From positions 1 to 41,448 of the forward strand of contig JADEXV010000040.1 in assembly GCA_015206945.1 (NCBI GenBank): a stretch of 41,448 nucleotides of DNA, written 5' to 3'. The notes under the pieces are model-generated. The model saw only the letters and a program-made list of their open reading frames with translations. It was not told the origin of the DNA and searched no databases. A program made the translations under genes and the position numbers. The DNA is from Nostocales cyanobacterium LEGE 12452. Its GTDB lineage: Bacteria; Cyanobacteriota; Cyanobacteriia; Cyanobacteriales; Nostocaceae. Shown one piece after another: positions 1 to 8,300 of the stretch (the first letter of the stretch is position 1; the number at the start of each line of letters is the position of its first letter).

Positions 1-682
1 CTGTTTGTAGAGTCACTTGTCCAATTTTTCCTTGCCATCCAACTTGCAAGGGAAAATTGGTAATTGATTCAACACCGCGTTGCTCAAAGAAGTTAAAACC
101 TGTCTTGACAAATATTTTATTGCCATTTCTCAATCGAAATTTAATGGTTGGTTCGAGGAAAAAATTTGTTTGGCCAAAGTTGTCTGTGTCATAGCGATAG
201 TCCGTATCAATACTTTCCAAAACTGCATCCGGCGTTTTTGGTTCGGTAGCAGTTGTTGGTGGACTAGAATTCTGCTGCGGTGGTTCGGGTAACGATGGTG
301 GGCTAGAATCCTGCTGCGGTGGTTCGGGTAGCGATGGTGGGCTAGAATTCTGTGGTGGTTTTGGTAACGATGGTGGTAATCGCAAATCAGGATTGAAGTT
401 TTCAGGTGCCGCCAGCAAAATAGGTGTTGGCTTGAATCGATAGGGGATTGGTTTTGAATATTGCTCTGCTGACTCAGGATTTACTGTGGTAACTTGCTCA
501 GTCAATCCTAAAGGTGATTTCCAGGTCTGATGTGCTTGGGCTGCTTGTAATTTAGCTTCTGATAATATCCAAATACCTACGCTACAGATTAATCCCAATT
601 GCATCTGTAGGCATCCCAAAAGAAATCCAGTGTACAAACTATATCGAGAAACAAAGAGATAAGGTCTAAAACTATATACCAT
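1..682 (-). CDS. Exported proline-rich protein, 3' end outside window
   Basis: An open minus-strand frame enters from the left edge, so the C-terminus is missing. From the ATG at 682 the product begins with a hydrophobic stretch and an Ala-rich site (LQAAQA) like a signal-peptide cleavage site, so it is probably exported. A linker follows with three copies of a PPSLPxPPQ-type repeat. After it comes an acidic, aromatic, glycine-containing segment (for example YRYDTDNFGQ and FVKTGFNFFEQRG) with the alternating pattern expected of an outer-membrane beta-barrel or other beta-rich domain. An ATG at 604 is an alternative start that still keeps a hydrophobic leader; neither start has a convincing Shine-Dalgarno. 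I do not recognise the family. The call as an envelope protein is inference from leader, linker and composition. Confidence 0.6.
   Translation of the reverse strand, partial: MVYSFRPYLFVSRYSLYTGFLLGCLQMQLGLICSVGIWILSEAKLQAAQAHQTWKSPLGLTEQVTTVNPESAEQYSKPIPYRFKPTPILLAAPENFNPDLRLPPSLPKPPQNSSPPSLPEPPQQDSSPPSLPEPPQQNSSPPTTATEPKTPDAVLESIDTDYRYDTDNFGQTNFFLEPTIKFRLRNGNKIFVKTGFNFFEQRGVESITNFPLQVGWQGKIGQVTLQT
258..371 (-). repeat. Three tandem in-frame repeats coding a proline-rich linker
   Basis: Copies lie at 258-296, 297-335 and 336-371. The first two are 39 bp and differ at a few bases; the third is 3 bp shorter. They encode the PPSLPxPPQQ(N/D)SS-type linker of the partial exported protein. Because the repeats stay in frame, gain or loss of copies would only change linker length. 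Confidence 0.8.
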
Positions 683-868
683 CGGTCGATACTATATTTG
701 TAAATGAAAAACTTGCTGCCAAATATTGCTCTGGCTGCTAGCTGATGTATTCGGACTGGGATTATGATGCCCATAATCGATGCTTGTTAAGACATAGGAA
801 AGACAAAAGGTGTAAAAGCGTTAATTTGGCGGGATATAGAAGTTCCCAAATGCATAAAGTACATATCA

Positions 869-921
869 AAACCTCACCCCCAACCCTTCTCTTGGGGAAA
901 AGAGGGGTTGGGGGTGAGGTT
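869..921. repeat. Long imperfect palindrome, Nostoc-type dispersed repeat
   Basis: The left arm contains CCTCACCCCCAACCC and the right arm contains its complement GGGTTGGGGGTGAGG; the arms flank a short loop near 892-900. It lies between two minus-strand genes. G-rich and C-rich palindromes of this kind are dispersed through Nostoc-group genomes. It could fold in RNA, but there is no U-run, so a terminator role is not clear. Confidence 0.75.
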
Positions 922-968
922 AAGCTGTAACTGATTCTGATTAGGAAACGCTATATTCGAGTCGATAG

Positions 969-1181
969 TTAGTGTGATTTTGACGAACTGCCAACAGTGA
1001 TTTTTGAGTCTGCTGTTCCCATCTCAGAGTTTTCGGCATTGTCAACCTCAAGACTTCGGAGCAATTCTCGAATTACATCTGTTGCTGGTCTTCCTGTAAG
1101 AGTACAGTATTGTTCAAGTTTCTTCATTTCCTCGGTTGTGAGATTTACTGTCAGTCGTTTAACAGCCCATTTTTTCTTCAT
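969..1181 (-). CDS. Ribbon-helix-helix (CopG-like) small DNA-binding protein
   Basis: The 70-residue product starts with a basic strand (KRLTVNLTTEE, about residues 8-18). Two helices follow (MKKLEQYCTLTG, then PATDVIRELLRSLEV), which is the beta-alpha-alpha order of CopG/Arc-type ribbon-helix-helix repressors. The C-terminal 25 residues are polar and probably disordered. It lies 55 bp downstream of the response-regulator gene on the same strand and may be co-transcribed with it. Cyanobacteria carry many such orphan proteins, some of them antitoxins. No toxin-like gene is adjacent, so a small regulator is the simpler reading. Target unknown. Confidence 0.75.
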   Translation of the reverse strand: MKKKWAVKRLTVNLTTEEMKKLEQYCTLTGRPATDVIRELLRSLEVDNAENSEMGTADSKITVGSSSKSH

Positions 1182-1236
1182 AATCCTCTTTTATCTTGAA
1201 TATGTTGCTTTTATCGAAATCACCAAGTCATTACGA

Positions 1237-1911
1237 TTATTCCCGTAGTGCATAGCCTACACCACGGACTGTATGAATCAAACGTTTTTCATTATTTTCT
1301 TCTAACTTAAGCCGCAAATAACGAATATATACTTCAATAATATTAGAATCACCCATGAAATCGTAACCCCAAACTTTCTCTAAAATTTGATCTCTAGTAA
1401 ATACTTGACGGGGATGTGAAAGGAGATATTCTAATAAGTCAAATTCTTTTGCTGTTAACTGAATGCTTCGTTTTTCCCGAAATACTTCACGAGTGCGCTT
1501 ATTTAAGCTTAAATCTTCAAATTGCAACAAATCCTCGTCTGTTTCTTGTGTGCGCCGGAGATGAGCGCGAATTCTAGCTAATAGTTCCTCAATGCTAAAG
1601 GGCTTAACTACATAATCATCGGCTCCTGCATCTAATCCGGCGACGCGATCGCTCACTTCATCTTTTGCCGTCAACAAAATCACTGGTACTGTAATACCTG
1701 TTGTTCGCAAACGCCGACAAATTTCCAAACCCGTCAACCCTGGAAGCATCCAATCCAGAATTGCTAAATCTGGTGAGGAGTCTCGCGCCATAGTCAAGCC
1801 TGCAATGCCATCATGGGCGACACTCACCCGGTATCCTTCGCTATTAAGTTCTAATTCGACAAATCGCGCCAGTTTGACTTCATCTTCCACCAAAAGGATA
1901 TGTGCTGTCAT
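1237..1911 (-). CDS. OmpR/PhoB-family response regulator
   Basis: The 224-residue product has an N-terminal receiver domain with the acidic pocket E9-D10, phospho-acceptor D53 (LAILDWMLPG), T81 (LLTAK) and K103 (VVKPFS). A C-terminal winged helix (about 125-224) ends in the typical IHTVRGVGYALRE. It is a DNA-binding transcription factor activated by a sensor kinase. Its ATG overlaps the stop codon of a decayed kinase frame (ATGA at 1908-1911), which suggests that the original partner was translationally coupled. The intact kinase now lies about 380 bp upstream. It resembles the cyanobacterial NrrA/Rre37 branch of OmpR regulators, but paralogues are many, so no gene name is given. Confidence 0.95.
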   Translation of the reverse strand: MTAHILLVEDEVKLARFVELELNSEGYRVSVAHDGIAGLTMARDSSPDLAILDWMLPGLTGLEICRRLRTTGITVPVILLTAKDEVSDRVAGLDAGADDYVVKPFSIEELLARIRAHLRRTQETDEDLLQFEDLSLNKRTREVFREKRSIQLTAKEFDLLEYLLSHPRQVFTRDQILEKVWGYDFMGDSNIIEVYIRYLRLKLEENNEKRLIHTVRGVGYALRE

Positions 1912-2290
1912 ATTTTTGCTCCTAAAACAGGTAATGTGAGAATAAAAGTGCTACCATAACCTGGCTTTGAAAGGATGGCAATTTTACCTCCCAGACCTTC
2001 GGTTAGGTGTTTCACAATCGGTAAATCCAAACCTGCTTTACCAGTTAAACGAGGGCTGTCTTTATTCTCACAGGAAACGGGGTGACTTCCAAATAGATTA
2101 CCCGATGTTTAAATTTCTGGCATTGCTGATTAGATGTAGAAATGTTCGATTGCCAAGTATCTACAGAGATTTTGAAACCACGCAAAATCATTTTCATTTT
2201 GGAATTCAGCGACACCAAATTTCTCTGTCATCTGTACTATGTCTGCAATTAAATCCAGAAACTGGGGATCTGATTCTTGCTATTTTTACA
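1908..2290 (-). pseudogene. Decayed C-terminus of a second sensor histidine kinase
   Basis: In the frame ending with the TGA at 1908-1910, about 66 codons remain open up to a stop at 2109-2111. The part near 1914-2070 reads as the end of a HATPase domain: SPRLTGKAGLDLPIVKHL, then EGLGGKI, SKPGYGSTF and TLPV. The usual GLGL of the G2 box has become GLDL. Further upstream the frame is broken: a separate open fragment at about 2130-2282 (with DLIADIVQMTEKFG) follows its own stop, and no kinase H-box is left. The stop overlaps the regulator's ATG, so this was probably the regulator's original kinase. It is similar to, but clearly different from, the end of the intact kinase next to it. Confidence 0.75.
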
Positions 2291-2292
2291 AA

Positions 2293-3726
2293 TCAGATAG
2301 AGCTACTATATCTAGGTAAACTGATTGTAAACATACTCCCTTCTCCTAACTTTGATTCCACGCTTACACTACCTCCCATACCTTCTACAAGTGTCTTAAC
2401 AATCGATAAACCTAAACCACAGCCTCCAGTAGCATGAGAGCGAGATTCATCTACACGATAAAATCTCTCAAATATCCTTGCTTGCTGTTGCAAAGGAATG
2501 CCATAACCTTTGTCACAAACTTGAATAATAGCCCGATCTTGATGCTGGTTTAACTTAAAAATTATGGGTGTGTCAGCATCAGAATACTTAATGGCATTAT
2601 CAATTAAATTTAATAATACTTGTTTAAAGCGACTATAATCTGCCTTTATCTCAATTGGATAAATTTCTGATTCGATTGTAATTGTGCGATCGCTATATTT
2701 TTTTGCCATCATGACAACTTCTTCAACCAAGTCATTCAGCACATAAGATTTAATTTGAAAATATAAGTAACCACTATCTGCACGTGCTAAATCAAGTAAA
2801 TCTTGTAGTAGACGAATAGTGCGTTCAGCTTCTGATGCCGCAGTTTCTAAAGCTTCTTGTTGAGTTTGGGTTAAGTTACTCTGCCTTCGTAAGACGCTTT
2901 GCAAATAACCATGTACAATCGTCAAAGGCGTGCGTAATTCGTGAGATACATTACTCACAAATTCTCGCTCTTGCTCCCATGATTGGGAAAGGCGCGATAA
3001 CAGCATGGTTAAAGTTTGAGCTAACTCTTTAACTTCACTGGGTGCATTATCAAGATATAGCTGTGCTTGTCCTAAATCTTCAGCAGAAATCACAGAAGCC
3101 ATTTGATTTAGCTGGCGCAGAGGTTGCAGAGAGCGCTTAATATAAAATGCGATCGCAGCAGTTAAAACAATAATTGCTAAAACACTAGTAATACCTAGAC
3201 TCTGAACCATTACGACAAATATTTTCTGTTCGCGGGTAATATTCTTGACTACAAATAACTCACCCAATAACTTACCCTGCACTTGTACACTACTACCACA
3301 TAAAACAAAGTAGCTTTGGTTCACTTTGTAAACTTGTGGTTTAATCGGCATCTTAGTCAGGGTCATTAATTCAGCTATCGTATTGTCAGATAATAAATCC
3401 AAAGTGGTAGATTTTGCTAAAATTTTATGTTCGGGACTTTTTATCCATAATAATGTGTTGGTATTTGCTAAATTATTAATAGCCTTTTGCAACCCAGTTT
3501 CAGGTTGCATCATTTCACTATAAATTTGCACATCTTGCGGCAAGCGCTTGGCAATTTGTTCTATATTATATTTATGACTATCAACTAAGATTTGTTGCAT
3601 TTTCCAACTAGTCCATGTAGCAAAGCTACCTAATACTAAAGCTGAAAATGTTGCAATACCAACCGTGAGGCGTGACTGTAAGGAAAATGGATCTATATTT
3701 ATCCTAACTTTTATGATTTGCTTCAC
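2293..3726 (-). CDS. Membrane sensor histidine kinase
   Basis: The 477-residue product has a first membrane segment at about 22-40, an extracytoplasmic sensing region at about 41-168, a second membrane segment at about 172-196 and a HAMP linker at about 197-250. The HisKA H-box VSNVSHELRTPL carries the phosphorylated H262. The HATPase domain shows an N-box (NLIDNAIKYS, about 373-382), G1 (DKGYG, 405-409) and G2 (GLGLSIV, 437-443). It is a complete class I kinase and should phosphorylate the OmpR-type regulator downstream, although decayed kinase sequence now separates the two genes. The sensor part resembles no domain I can name, so the signal is unknown. It starts at ATG 3726. Confidence 0.95.
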   Translation of the reverse strand: MKQIIKVRINIDPFSLQSRLTVGIATFSALVLGSFATWTSWKMQQILVDSHKYNIEQIAKRLPQDVQIYSEMMQPETGLQKAINNLANTNTLLWIKSPEHKILAKSTTLDLLSDNTIAELMTLTKMPIKPQVYKVNQSYFVLCGSSVQVQGKLLGELFVVKNITREQKIFVVMVQSLGITSVLAIIVLTAAIAFYIKRSLQPLRQLNQMASVISAEDLGQAQLYLDNAPSEVKELAQTLTMLLSRLSQSWEQEREFVSNVSHELRTPLTIVHGYLQSVLRRQSNLTQTQQEALETAASEAERTIRLLQDLLDLARADSGYLYFQIKSYVLNDLVEEVVMMAKKYSDRTITIESEIYPIEIKADYSRFKQVLLNLIDNAIKYSDADTPIIFKLNQHQDRAIIQVCDKGYGIPLQQQARIFERFYRVDESRSHATGGCGLGLSIVKTLVEGMGGSVSVESKLGEGSMFTISLPRYSSSI

Positions 3727-4265
3727 TGTTCAGGTTGCGTTTTAAGTGTTTAATAAAGCTTGAAAAATAAAATCAGACTGCTAAATGTAAAGTTACTGTT
3801 AACCCTACATCTTTAGTTATAGCTGATTTGAACTTATACCAATTAAATTAATGATTGCAATACATCCTTGGCTAAAGACGCGATGAATCGCGTCTCTACA
3901 AATGGTCTAATTGTCGCACTCTTTTTTCAAATTGGTATTACCTCAGTTGCATACCTATAGTGAAAAGTGCAGCAATTCCAAAATATTGCTAAATATTTTT
4001 ATTTCATCGCCCTCTCAAATCTGCGAATTATTGTCTAATAATAATCTACATGTATTTAGTAGTAATTAAATTAATTTCTGCTGAGAATTACCTTAAAAAT
4101 TTTAATCCTCGAAATTTATTCCGAAGCGGGGTGGTAATAACAAGCTTTTCTCGTTAGGGCAAGAGATAATCAGATTTGGATGTTGTTATGTTAAAGCGAT
4201 CGCGTCGCGTCTTTATCCTTCTCTATTTCTGGTTCTTAATGCTGTGCTTCATATTCACCAAATTG
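3727..4265. other. Intergenic stretch without a supported gene
   Basis: About 540 bp of AT-rich DNA between the kinase start and the glucosidase relic. It holds a 106-bp palindromic repeat (3835-3940) and an AT-only hairpin (3980-3999, AAAATATT/AATATTTT). The promoter of the kinase should lie near 3730-3800, but no consensus -35/-10 pair stands out. I see no convincing coding sequence. Confidence 0.6.
3835..3940. repeat. MITE-like element with TATACCAATT ends and palindromic core
   Basis: The ends are TATACCAATT (3835-3844) and AATTGGTATT (about 3929-3938), near-perfect inverted repeats. The core is the perfect palindrome AGACGCGA-TGAA-TCGCGTCT at 3876-3895. Such cores (GACGCGATGAATCGCGTC) are dispersed in Nostoc-group genomes. 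No coding capacity is present. Similar but weaker ends are seen at 25581 and 25826. Confidence 0.6.
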
Positions 4266-4432
4266 CTAGATTAATTTAACATCTTCCCCATGATTTACTT
4301 CGCTACCAGTTAGACCAAAAATTCTTTCTTTAAGAATAGAATCTTCGCCATTCCAAAGTGCGCTCGCAAGTTGAAAATAAGCAAAACTATTAATTAACCA
4401 CAAATAGCGAAGGAGACTAACGCTAACTTCAA
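4266..4432 (-). pseudogene. Relic of an MGH1/GH63-like glucosidase gene
   Basis: Read on the minus strand from about 4409, the frame gives [18 protein letters not shown], then [16 protein letters not shown], before a stop at 4266-4268. This matches from memory the conserved segment (LALWNG.D.ILKERLFGLT.SE.NHGEDVKE) near the N-terminus of the large glucosidases (roughly 900 residues) common in cyanobacteria. Only about 40 recognisable codons remain, with no start codon and none of the catalytic domain. It sits directly downstream of the VOC gene. Recognition of the segment is fairly secure; the exact family name is from memory. Confidence 0.6.
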
Positions 4433-4433
4433 C

Positions 4434-4889
4434 CTATTGGTTGATAGCCTCTAGATATGGCCGCGGTTGGTGAAAACCCTGGAGTGAAGCATCGACGATC
4501 AGGCAAACTTCGATATGCATACCATCAGGATCGGAAAATGATAAGTTAAGTACTGGACCAAGGTCGGCGATCGCGCCATCACTCACACCTCGATCTATCA
4601 GTTTGCGGCGGATAATCTGAAATGCTGATTCTGTTGGGGCATTCAAAGCTAAGTGGTCGATGTGTCCCCGTCCAAACATATCTGGTAATCCAGAACTATG
4701 AATATTATTAGGCATCTCTGCTGCGTGAAGCACGCTCTGCGATCCAGCTAGCAGAAGTGCGTGACGAAAGGCTGGGGTCGTCTCTTGGAAGATTACTGGC
4801 ATCTCGAATACATCAGTATAGAAGTCGATAAAGCGGTCGATATCTGCTGTCACCACTGCAACATGGTGGATACCTGATACAAGGCTCAT
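4434..4889 (-). CDS. VOC (glyoxalase/dioxygenase superfamily) protein
   Basis: The 151-residue product starts at ATG 4889, preceded by GGAG about 8 bp upstream. The frame extends further upstream, but that part overlaps the next gene and does not look like this family. It shows two beta-alpha-beta-beta-beta modules: the first opens with IHHVAVVTADIDRFIDFYTD, the second with HIDHLALNAPTESA and ends with FSDPDGMHIEVCL. The His residues at both openings and the Glu of HIEV are at the usual metal-ligand positions. The family includes glyoxalase I, fosfomycin-resistance proteins and extradiol dioxygenases; the substrate cannot be told. It lies 34 bp downstream of the glutathionyl-hydroquinone reductase gene, which suggests a shared transcript and an electrophile- or quinone-detoxification role. 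Confidence 0.9.
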   Translation of the reverse strand: MSLVSGIHHVAVVTADIDRFIDFYTDVFEMPVIFQETTPAFRHALLLAGSQSVLHAAEMPNNIHSSGLPDMFGRGHIDHLALNAPTESAFQIIRRKLIDRGVSDGAIADLGPVLNLSFSDPDGMHIEVCLIVDASLQGFHQPRPYLEAINQ

Positions 4890-4923
4890 GGTGTTACTCC
4901 AGTTAGATTGTGCAATTTCTTTT

Positions 4924-5925
4924 CTATGAATAGGGAGCGATAACTTCTCTAGGAGACGCCTTAGTGAAGCGCTCGCGATCGTGCCGTTGGTCAAAATCAA
5001 CGATCGGCCCCTTCGGCACAATTCGATTTGGATTAATATCAGTCATGCTCATGTAATAGCCGCGCTTGGTATAGTCTAGATTGCAAGTCGCTTTGAACTC
5101 AGGACGCTGATATAGGTCTAGTAAATAATTCCAGAGATTTGGATAGTCGATAATTCGCCGCAGATTGCACTTAAAATGACCGTAATACACTGAATCGAAG
5201 CGATACAGAGTTACGAACATACAAATATCGGCTTCGGTGAGTTGATTGCCACATAAATATCGCTGCTGGCTAAGAATGGCTTCCCATCGATCTAAACTCT
5301 CGAAAAGTTCTGTTACCGCATCTTCGTAGGCTGCTTGCGAAGTTGCAAAACCAGCGCGATATACACCAGCATTGATTGGCAGATAAATTGCATGGATTGT
5401 TTCATCAATCTGATGCTGTAGGTCGCATGGGTATAAGTCTATTTTTTGTGTTGCCAATTCCCCAAACTCTACGTCAAACATCCGCATGATTTCGCGAGAT
5501 TCGTTATTGACGATTGTTTGAGTTTGCTTATCCCACAACACCGGAACAGTAACTCGTCCTGTGTATTTGGGATCGGCTTTCAGATAAACCTCTTGCAAAT
5601 ATTGAGTGTGATTCACCGAGTCAGGAATAGCTCCCGGTGCTTCAGAAAACATCCATCCCTTGTCGCTCATAATCGGATCGACGATAGAGACTGAGATGGC
5701 ATCATTCAAACCTTTGATTTCTCGTATAATTAAAGTGCGATGCGCCCACGGACAGGCTAAGGAAATGTAGAGGTGATAGCGTCCTGCTTCTGCCTTAAAC
5801 CCACTAGAACCATCGGCAGTTACGCGATCGCGAAACGTTGTTGGCGTTTCCTTGAACTTACCGCTGGGATCTGATTTATTCCCATTGGTTGTCCATTTGC
5901 CTTCGATCATCATTCCTGACGGCAT
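4924..5925 (-). CDS. Glutathionyl-hydroquinone reductase (Xi-class GST, YqjG/ECM4 family)
   Basis: The 333-residue product has the length typical of the family. The thioredoxin-like N-terminal domain carries the catalytic Cys58 in SLACPWAHR. VTVPVLWD and the glutathione-binding NNESREI follow, and an all-helical GST C-terminal domain (about 165-310) contains YLCGNQLTEADI. These enzymes reduce glutathionyl-hydroquinones to hydroquinones with glutathione, in the cytoplasm. ATG codons at residues 5 and 6 are alternative starts. The gene is followed at 34 bp by a VOC protein, another frequent detoxification fold. Family assignment is firm; the physiological quinone is unknown. Confidence 0.95.
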   Translation of the reverse strand: MPSGMMIEGKWTTNGNKSDPSGKFKETPTTFRDRVTADGSSGFKAEAGRYHLYISLACPWAHRTLIIREIKGLNDAISVSIVDPIMSDKGWMFSEAPGAIPDSVNHTQYLQEVYLKADPKYTGRVTVPVLWDKQTQTIVNNESREIMRMFDVEFGELATQKIDLYPCDLQHQIDETIHAIYLPINAGVYRAGFATSQAAYEDAVTELFESLDRWEAILSQQRYLCGNQLTEADICMFVTLYRFDSVYYGHFKCNLRRIIDYPNLWNYLLDLYQRPEFKATCNLDYTKRGYYMSMTDINPNRIVPKGPIVDFDQRHDRERFTKASPREVIAPYS

Positions 5926-6064
5926 AATTTCCTCCTAACACTGGGGCGTGTCTATAAACTTTTGAGGATTACTTCAGCATTACGTCTTGCCTTTTCTGAA
6001 AGATGTTAATTTCTTAAAAATTCTTGACAAAATCGACTTTGCAGATAAACCAGGGTTCGGCGTA

Positions 6065-8116
6065 TCAACTCGTTGTCGCCAACCAAGCACGCAAAACCTC
6101 TGCCACTGTCCATGCTTGGGCAATACATCCCCGTGGAGTCATCGGAGTATCACCATCAAAAATTTCGCTGAGACTGCCAACACCATGTGCAGTGAGATGA
6201 TTAGCCATTGGTTCTAAAAATTGACGAGCCTGCTCAGGATTTTTGTAGACGCGCAGGTGTGCTAACACAAACGGCCCCAACAACCAACCCCAAACGGTTC
6301 CCTGGTGGTAAGCTCCATCACGTTGATACTGATTGCCACCGTATTCTCCCTGATATTGAGGATGATCGGGCGCTAGCGATCGCAATCCATAAGAAGTTAG
6401 CAGCGATCGCCCGCAAGCTTCAACCACACCCCTTTGCTGGGTAGGTGTGAGCGGACTTTCTGGTAATGACACAGCAAATATTTGATTAGGGCGCAGCAAC
6501 CCATCATCACCATCAGGACTGTCCAAAACGTCGTAACAATAACCTGTCTCTTCATTCCAGAAGCGAGAAAATCTATACTTTGCCCGCTCTGCCATTGCCT
6601 CATATTCTTGGTGTGGTTTACCAAGGTGACGGGCAAACTTTGCCATTGTCCGTAAAGCATTGTACCAGAGGGCGTTAACTTCAATCGGCTTGCCAATTCG
6701 GGGCGTAACTACCCAATCGTCAACCTTGGCATCCATCCAGGTAAGTTGTACACCAGCAACGCCTGCATAAAGTAAGCCATCGGCTGCATCGAGATGGATG
6801 TTGTAGCGTGTACCGCGACAGTGCCAATCAATGATGTCTGCAAGTATGGGAAAGAGTTCACCAAGCAAAGTATCATCATCTGTAGCGCTGTAATAGGCGC
6901 GGACTGCTTCAAAGTACCAGAGAGTAGCATCAACTGTATTATATTCTGGTTGCTCACCTGCATCGGGAAAGCGATTAGGTAACATTCCCTGGTCTACGTA
7001 TCTGGCAAAAGTGCGAAGAATTGAGCGTGCTACCTCTGGGCGACCAGTGGAAATTGTCAAACCAGGTAGACTAATCATCGTGTCGCGTCCCCAGTCGCTA
7101 AACCAGTGATAACCGGCGATGATGGTTTTGCCGTAGGGGTCTTCTGGCAATGAGCGATCGACAATAAACTGGTCAGCAGCTAGTACTAGGTGGTTGATCC
7201 AGTTAGGTGATTCCTTAGTCTTGAGGGGTCGATTAGTTTTCCAAAATCCAGTTAACTTTTGCTCTTGAGCGCGACGTAACTTGAGTGCCGCTTCACCGTT
7301 GAGATTTGGTTGTTTTTCTGTGCTGGCTACAAAGGCGATCGCTTCCCCAGGATTCAGTGTAACTTCAAAAGTGGCGGCGTGGAGGTGGTCTTCTTTATCT
7401 CTCAATCCCCGATAGCGTTCAACTGCCAAGTCAAAGCCATGATACCAATTGTGGACAACGGATACACTAACACGTGAAACGCTGCGTAGCTTGCCGCCGT
7501 AGGCATCGCCTTTAGGTGAATCACTCAGTAAATACAGTGGTACAGCACCCGGATAAGCAGTTACACAAATTCCCTGTTCTACCTCCTCAACAGACATGTG
7601 CCAACCATTGCTTTGAGTGTCGCTGTGATAATCGCGGTAGTTGACTATTGCTTTGAGCGTCAACTTTAGCGGTTGGGTGGCACGACGCAAAGTATATTGG
7701 ACATAAGTTGTATTAGCGCCTTGTTGCATCCACACCCGTTTTTCTAATAAGGCATCAGCAACAGCAAAAGACCATACAGGAATTGTACCTTCCAGAGAAA
7801 AACGTTCAATATGCTGATAACCTTGGGGACTGACAATACCATCTGCCCAACGATTGGTGTCTAGAGAATAAGAGCGAGCCTCCTGCAAAGAAGCTGCGCG
7901 ATCGCCATACAATACAGTTTCATCTAGTTTTGCCAGCATTAAGGTGCGACCCAGAGGTGGTTTCAATGCTGCTACCAATAGTCCGTGATAGCGGCGAGTC
8001 AACAAACCAGCCACAGTCCCAGAGGCGTAACCACCAATACCGTTAGTAACTAACCACTCCCGCGATTCTGCAATGTCAAGATTGCCGCAGATTTCCCGCC
8101 CAAATTCTATACACAT
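6065..8116 (-). CDS. Amylo-alpha-1,6-glucosidase (glycogen debranching enzyme, GH133-like)
   Basis: The 683-residue product has an N-terminal domain beginning with EWLVTNGIGGYASGT and TRRYHGLLVAA (about 20-50), which is diagnostic of the bacterial debranching-enzyme N domain. An alpha/alpha-toroid C-terminal catalytic domain carries HWFSDWGRDTMISLPGL (337-353), YNTVDATLWYFEA and GTVWGWLLGPFVLAH. It should hydrolyse alpha-1,6-glucosidic branch stubs in glycogen or a related glucan in the cytoplasm. No other glycogen gene is adjacent, although a relic of a second glucosidase lies about 1.6 kb downstream. The start MCIEFGREICGNL fits the family. Length and motifs are complete. Confidence 0.93.
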   Translation of the reverse strand: MCIEFGREICGNLDIAESREWLVTNGIGGYASGTVAGLLTRRYHGLLVAALKPPLGRTLMLAKLDETVLYGDRAASLQEARSYSLDTNRWADGIVSPQGYQHIERFSLEGTIPVWSFAVADALLEKRVWMQQGANTTYVQYTLRRATQPLKLTLKAIVNYRDYHSDTQSNGWHMSVEEVEQGICVTAYPGAVPLYLLSDSPKGDAYGGKLRSVSRVSVSVVHNWYHGFDLAVERYRGLRDKEDHLHAATFEVTLNPGEAIAFVASTEKQPNLNGEAALKLRRAQEQKLTGFWKTNRPLKTKESPNWINHLVLAADQFIVDRSLPEDPYGKTIIAGYHWFSDWGRDTMISLPGLTISTGRPEVARSILRTFARYVDQGMLPNRFPDAGEQPEYNTVDATLWYFEAVRAYYSATDDDTLLGELFPILADIIDWHCRGTRYNIHLDAADGLLYAGVAGVQLTWMDAKVDDWVVTPRIGKPIEVNALWYNALRTMAKFARHLGKPHQEYEAMAERAKYRFSRFWNEETGYCYDVLDSPDGDDGLLRPNQIFAVSLPESPLTPTQQRGVVEACGRSLLTSYGLRSLAPDHPQYQGEYGGNQYQRDGAYHQGTVWGWLLGPFVLAHLRVYKNPEQARQFLEPMANHLTAHGVGSLSEIFDGDTPMTPRGCIAQAWTVAEVLRAWLATTS

Positions 8117-8164
8117 AAGTCACGCCACTTTGCTTTAAATTCAAAATTAACAATCGCCATCATG

Positions 8165-8249
8165 CTTTTCTCTCTGCGTTTTCTATGCGTCTAAGGTTTG
8201 AAAGTAATTTATTGAACCATAGAGGCGCAGGGAACACGGAGAAAAGAGA
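8165..8249. repeat. Imperfect inverted repeat between two minus-strand genes
   Basis: The left arm, around 8165-8199 (TCTCTGCGTTTTCTATGCGT), is complementary with several mismatches to the right arm, around 8213-8249 (TAGAGGCGCAGGGAACACGG). The same CTCTGCG..TGCGTCT wording recurs in Nostoc-group intergenic DNA. It may fold in the transcript between the GNAT gene and the debranching-enzyme gene. Confidence 0.45.
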
Positions 8250-8300
8250 AATGATCGTCCAAAAATTTTGCCCACCTTGAAAGGGCTACTCTAGCTTTTA

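Noticed and set aside
745-930. 61-codon plus-strand open frame
   Set aside because: Its second half is the palindromic repeat at 869-921; no family or ribosome site.
1967-2437. 156-codon plus-strand open frame
   Set aside because: It lies antisense to the kinase remnant and the end of the intact kinase; both of these are recognisable on the minus strand.
4188-4274. Possible 28-aa membrane peptide on the plus strand (MLKRSRRVFILLYF...)
   Set aside because: It has a start, basic residues and a hydrophobic run, but no Shine-Dalgarno. It lies over and beside the antisense glucosidase relic, so the hydrophobic pattern may be a by-product.
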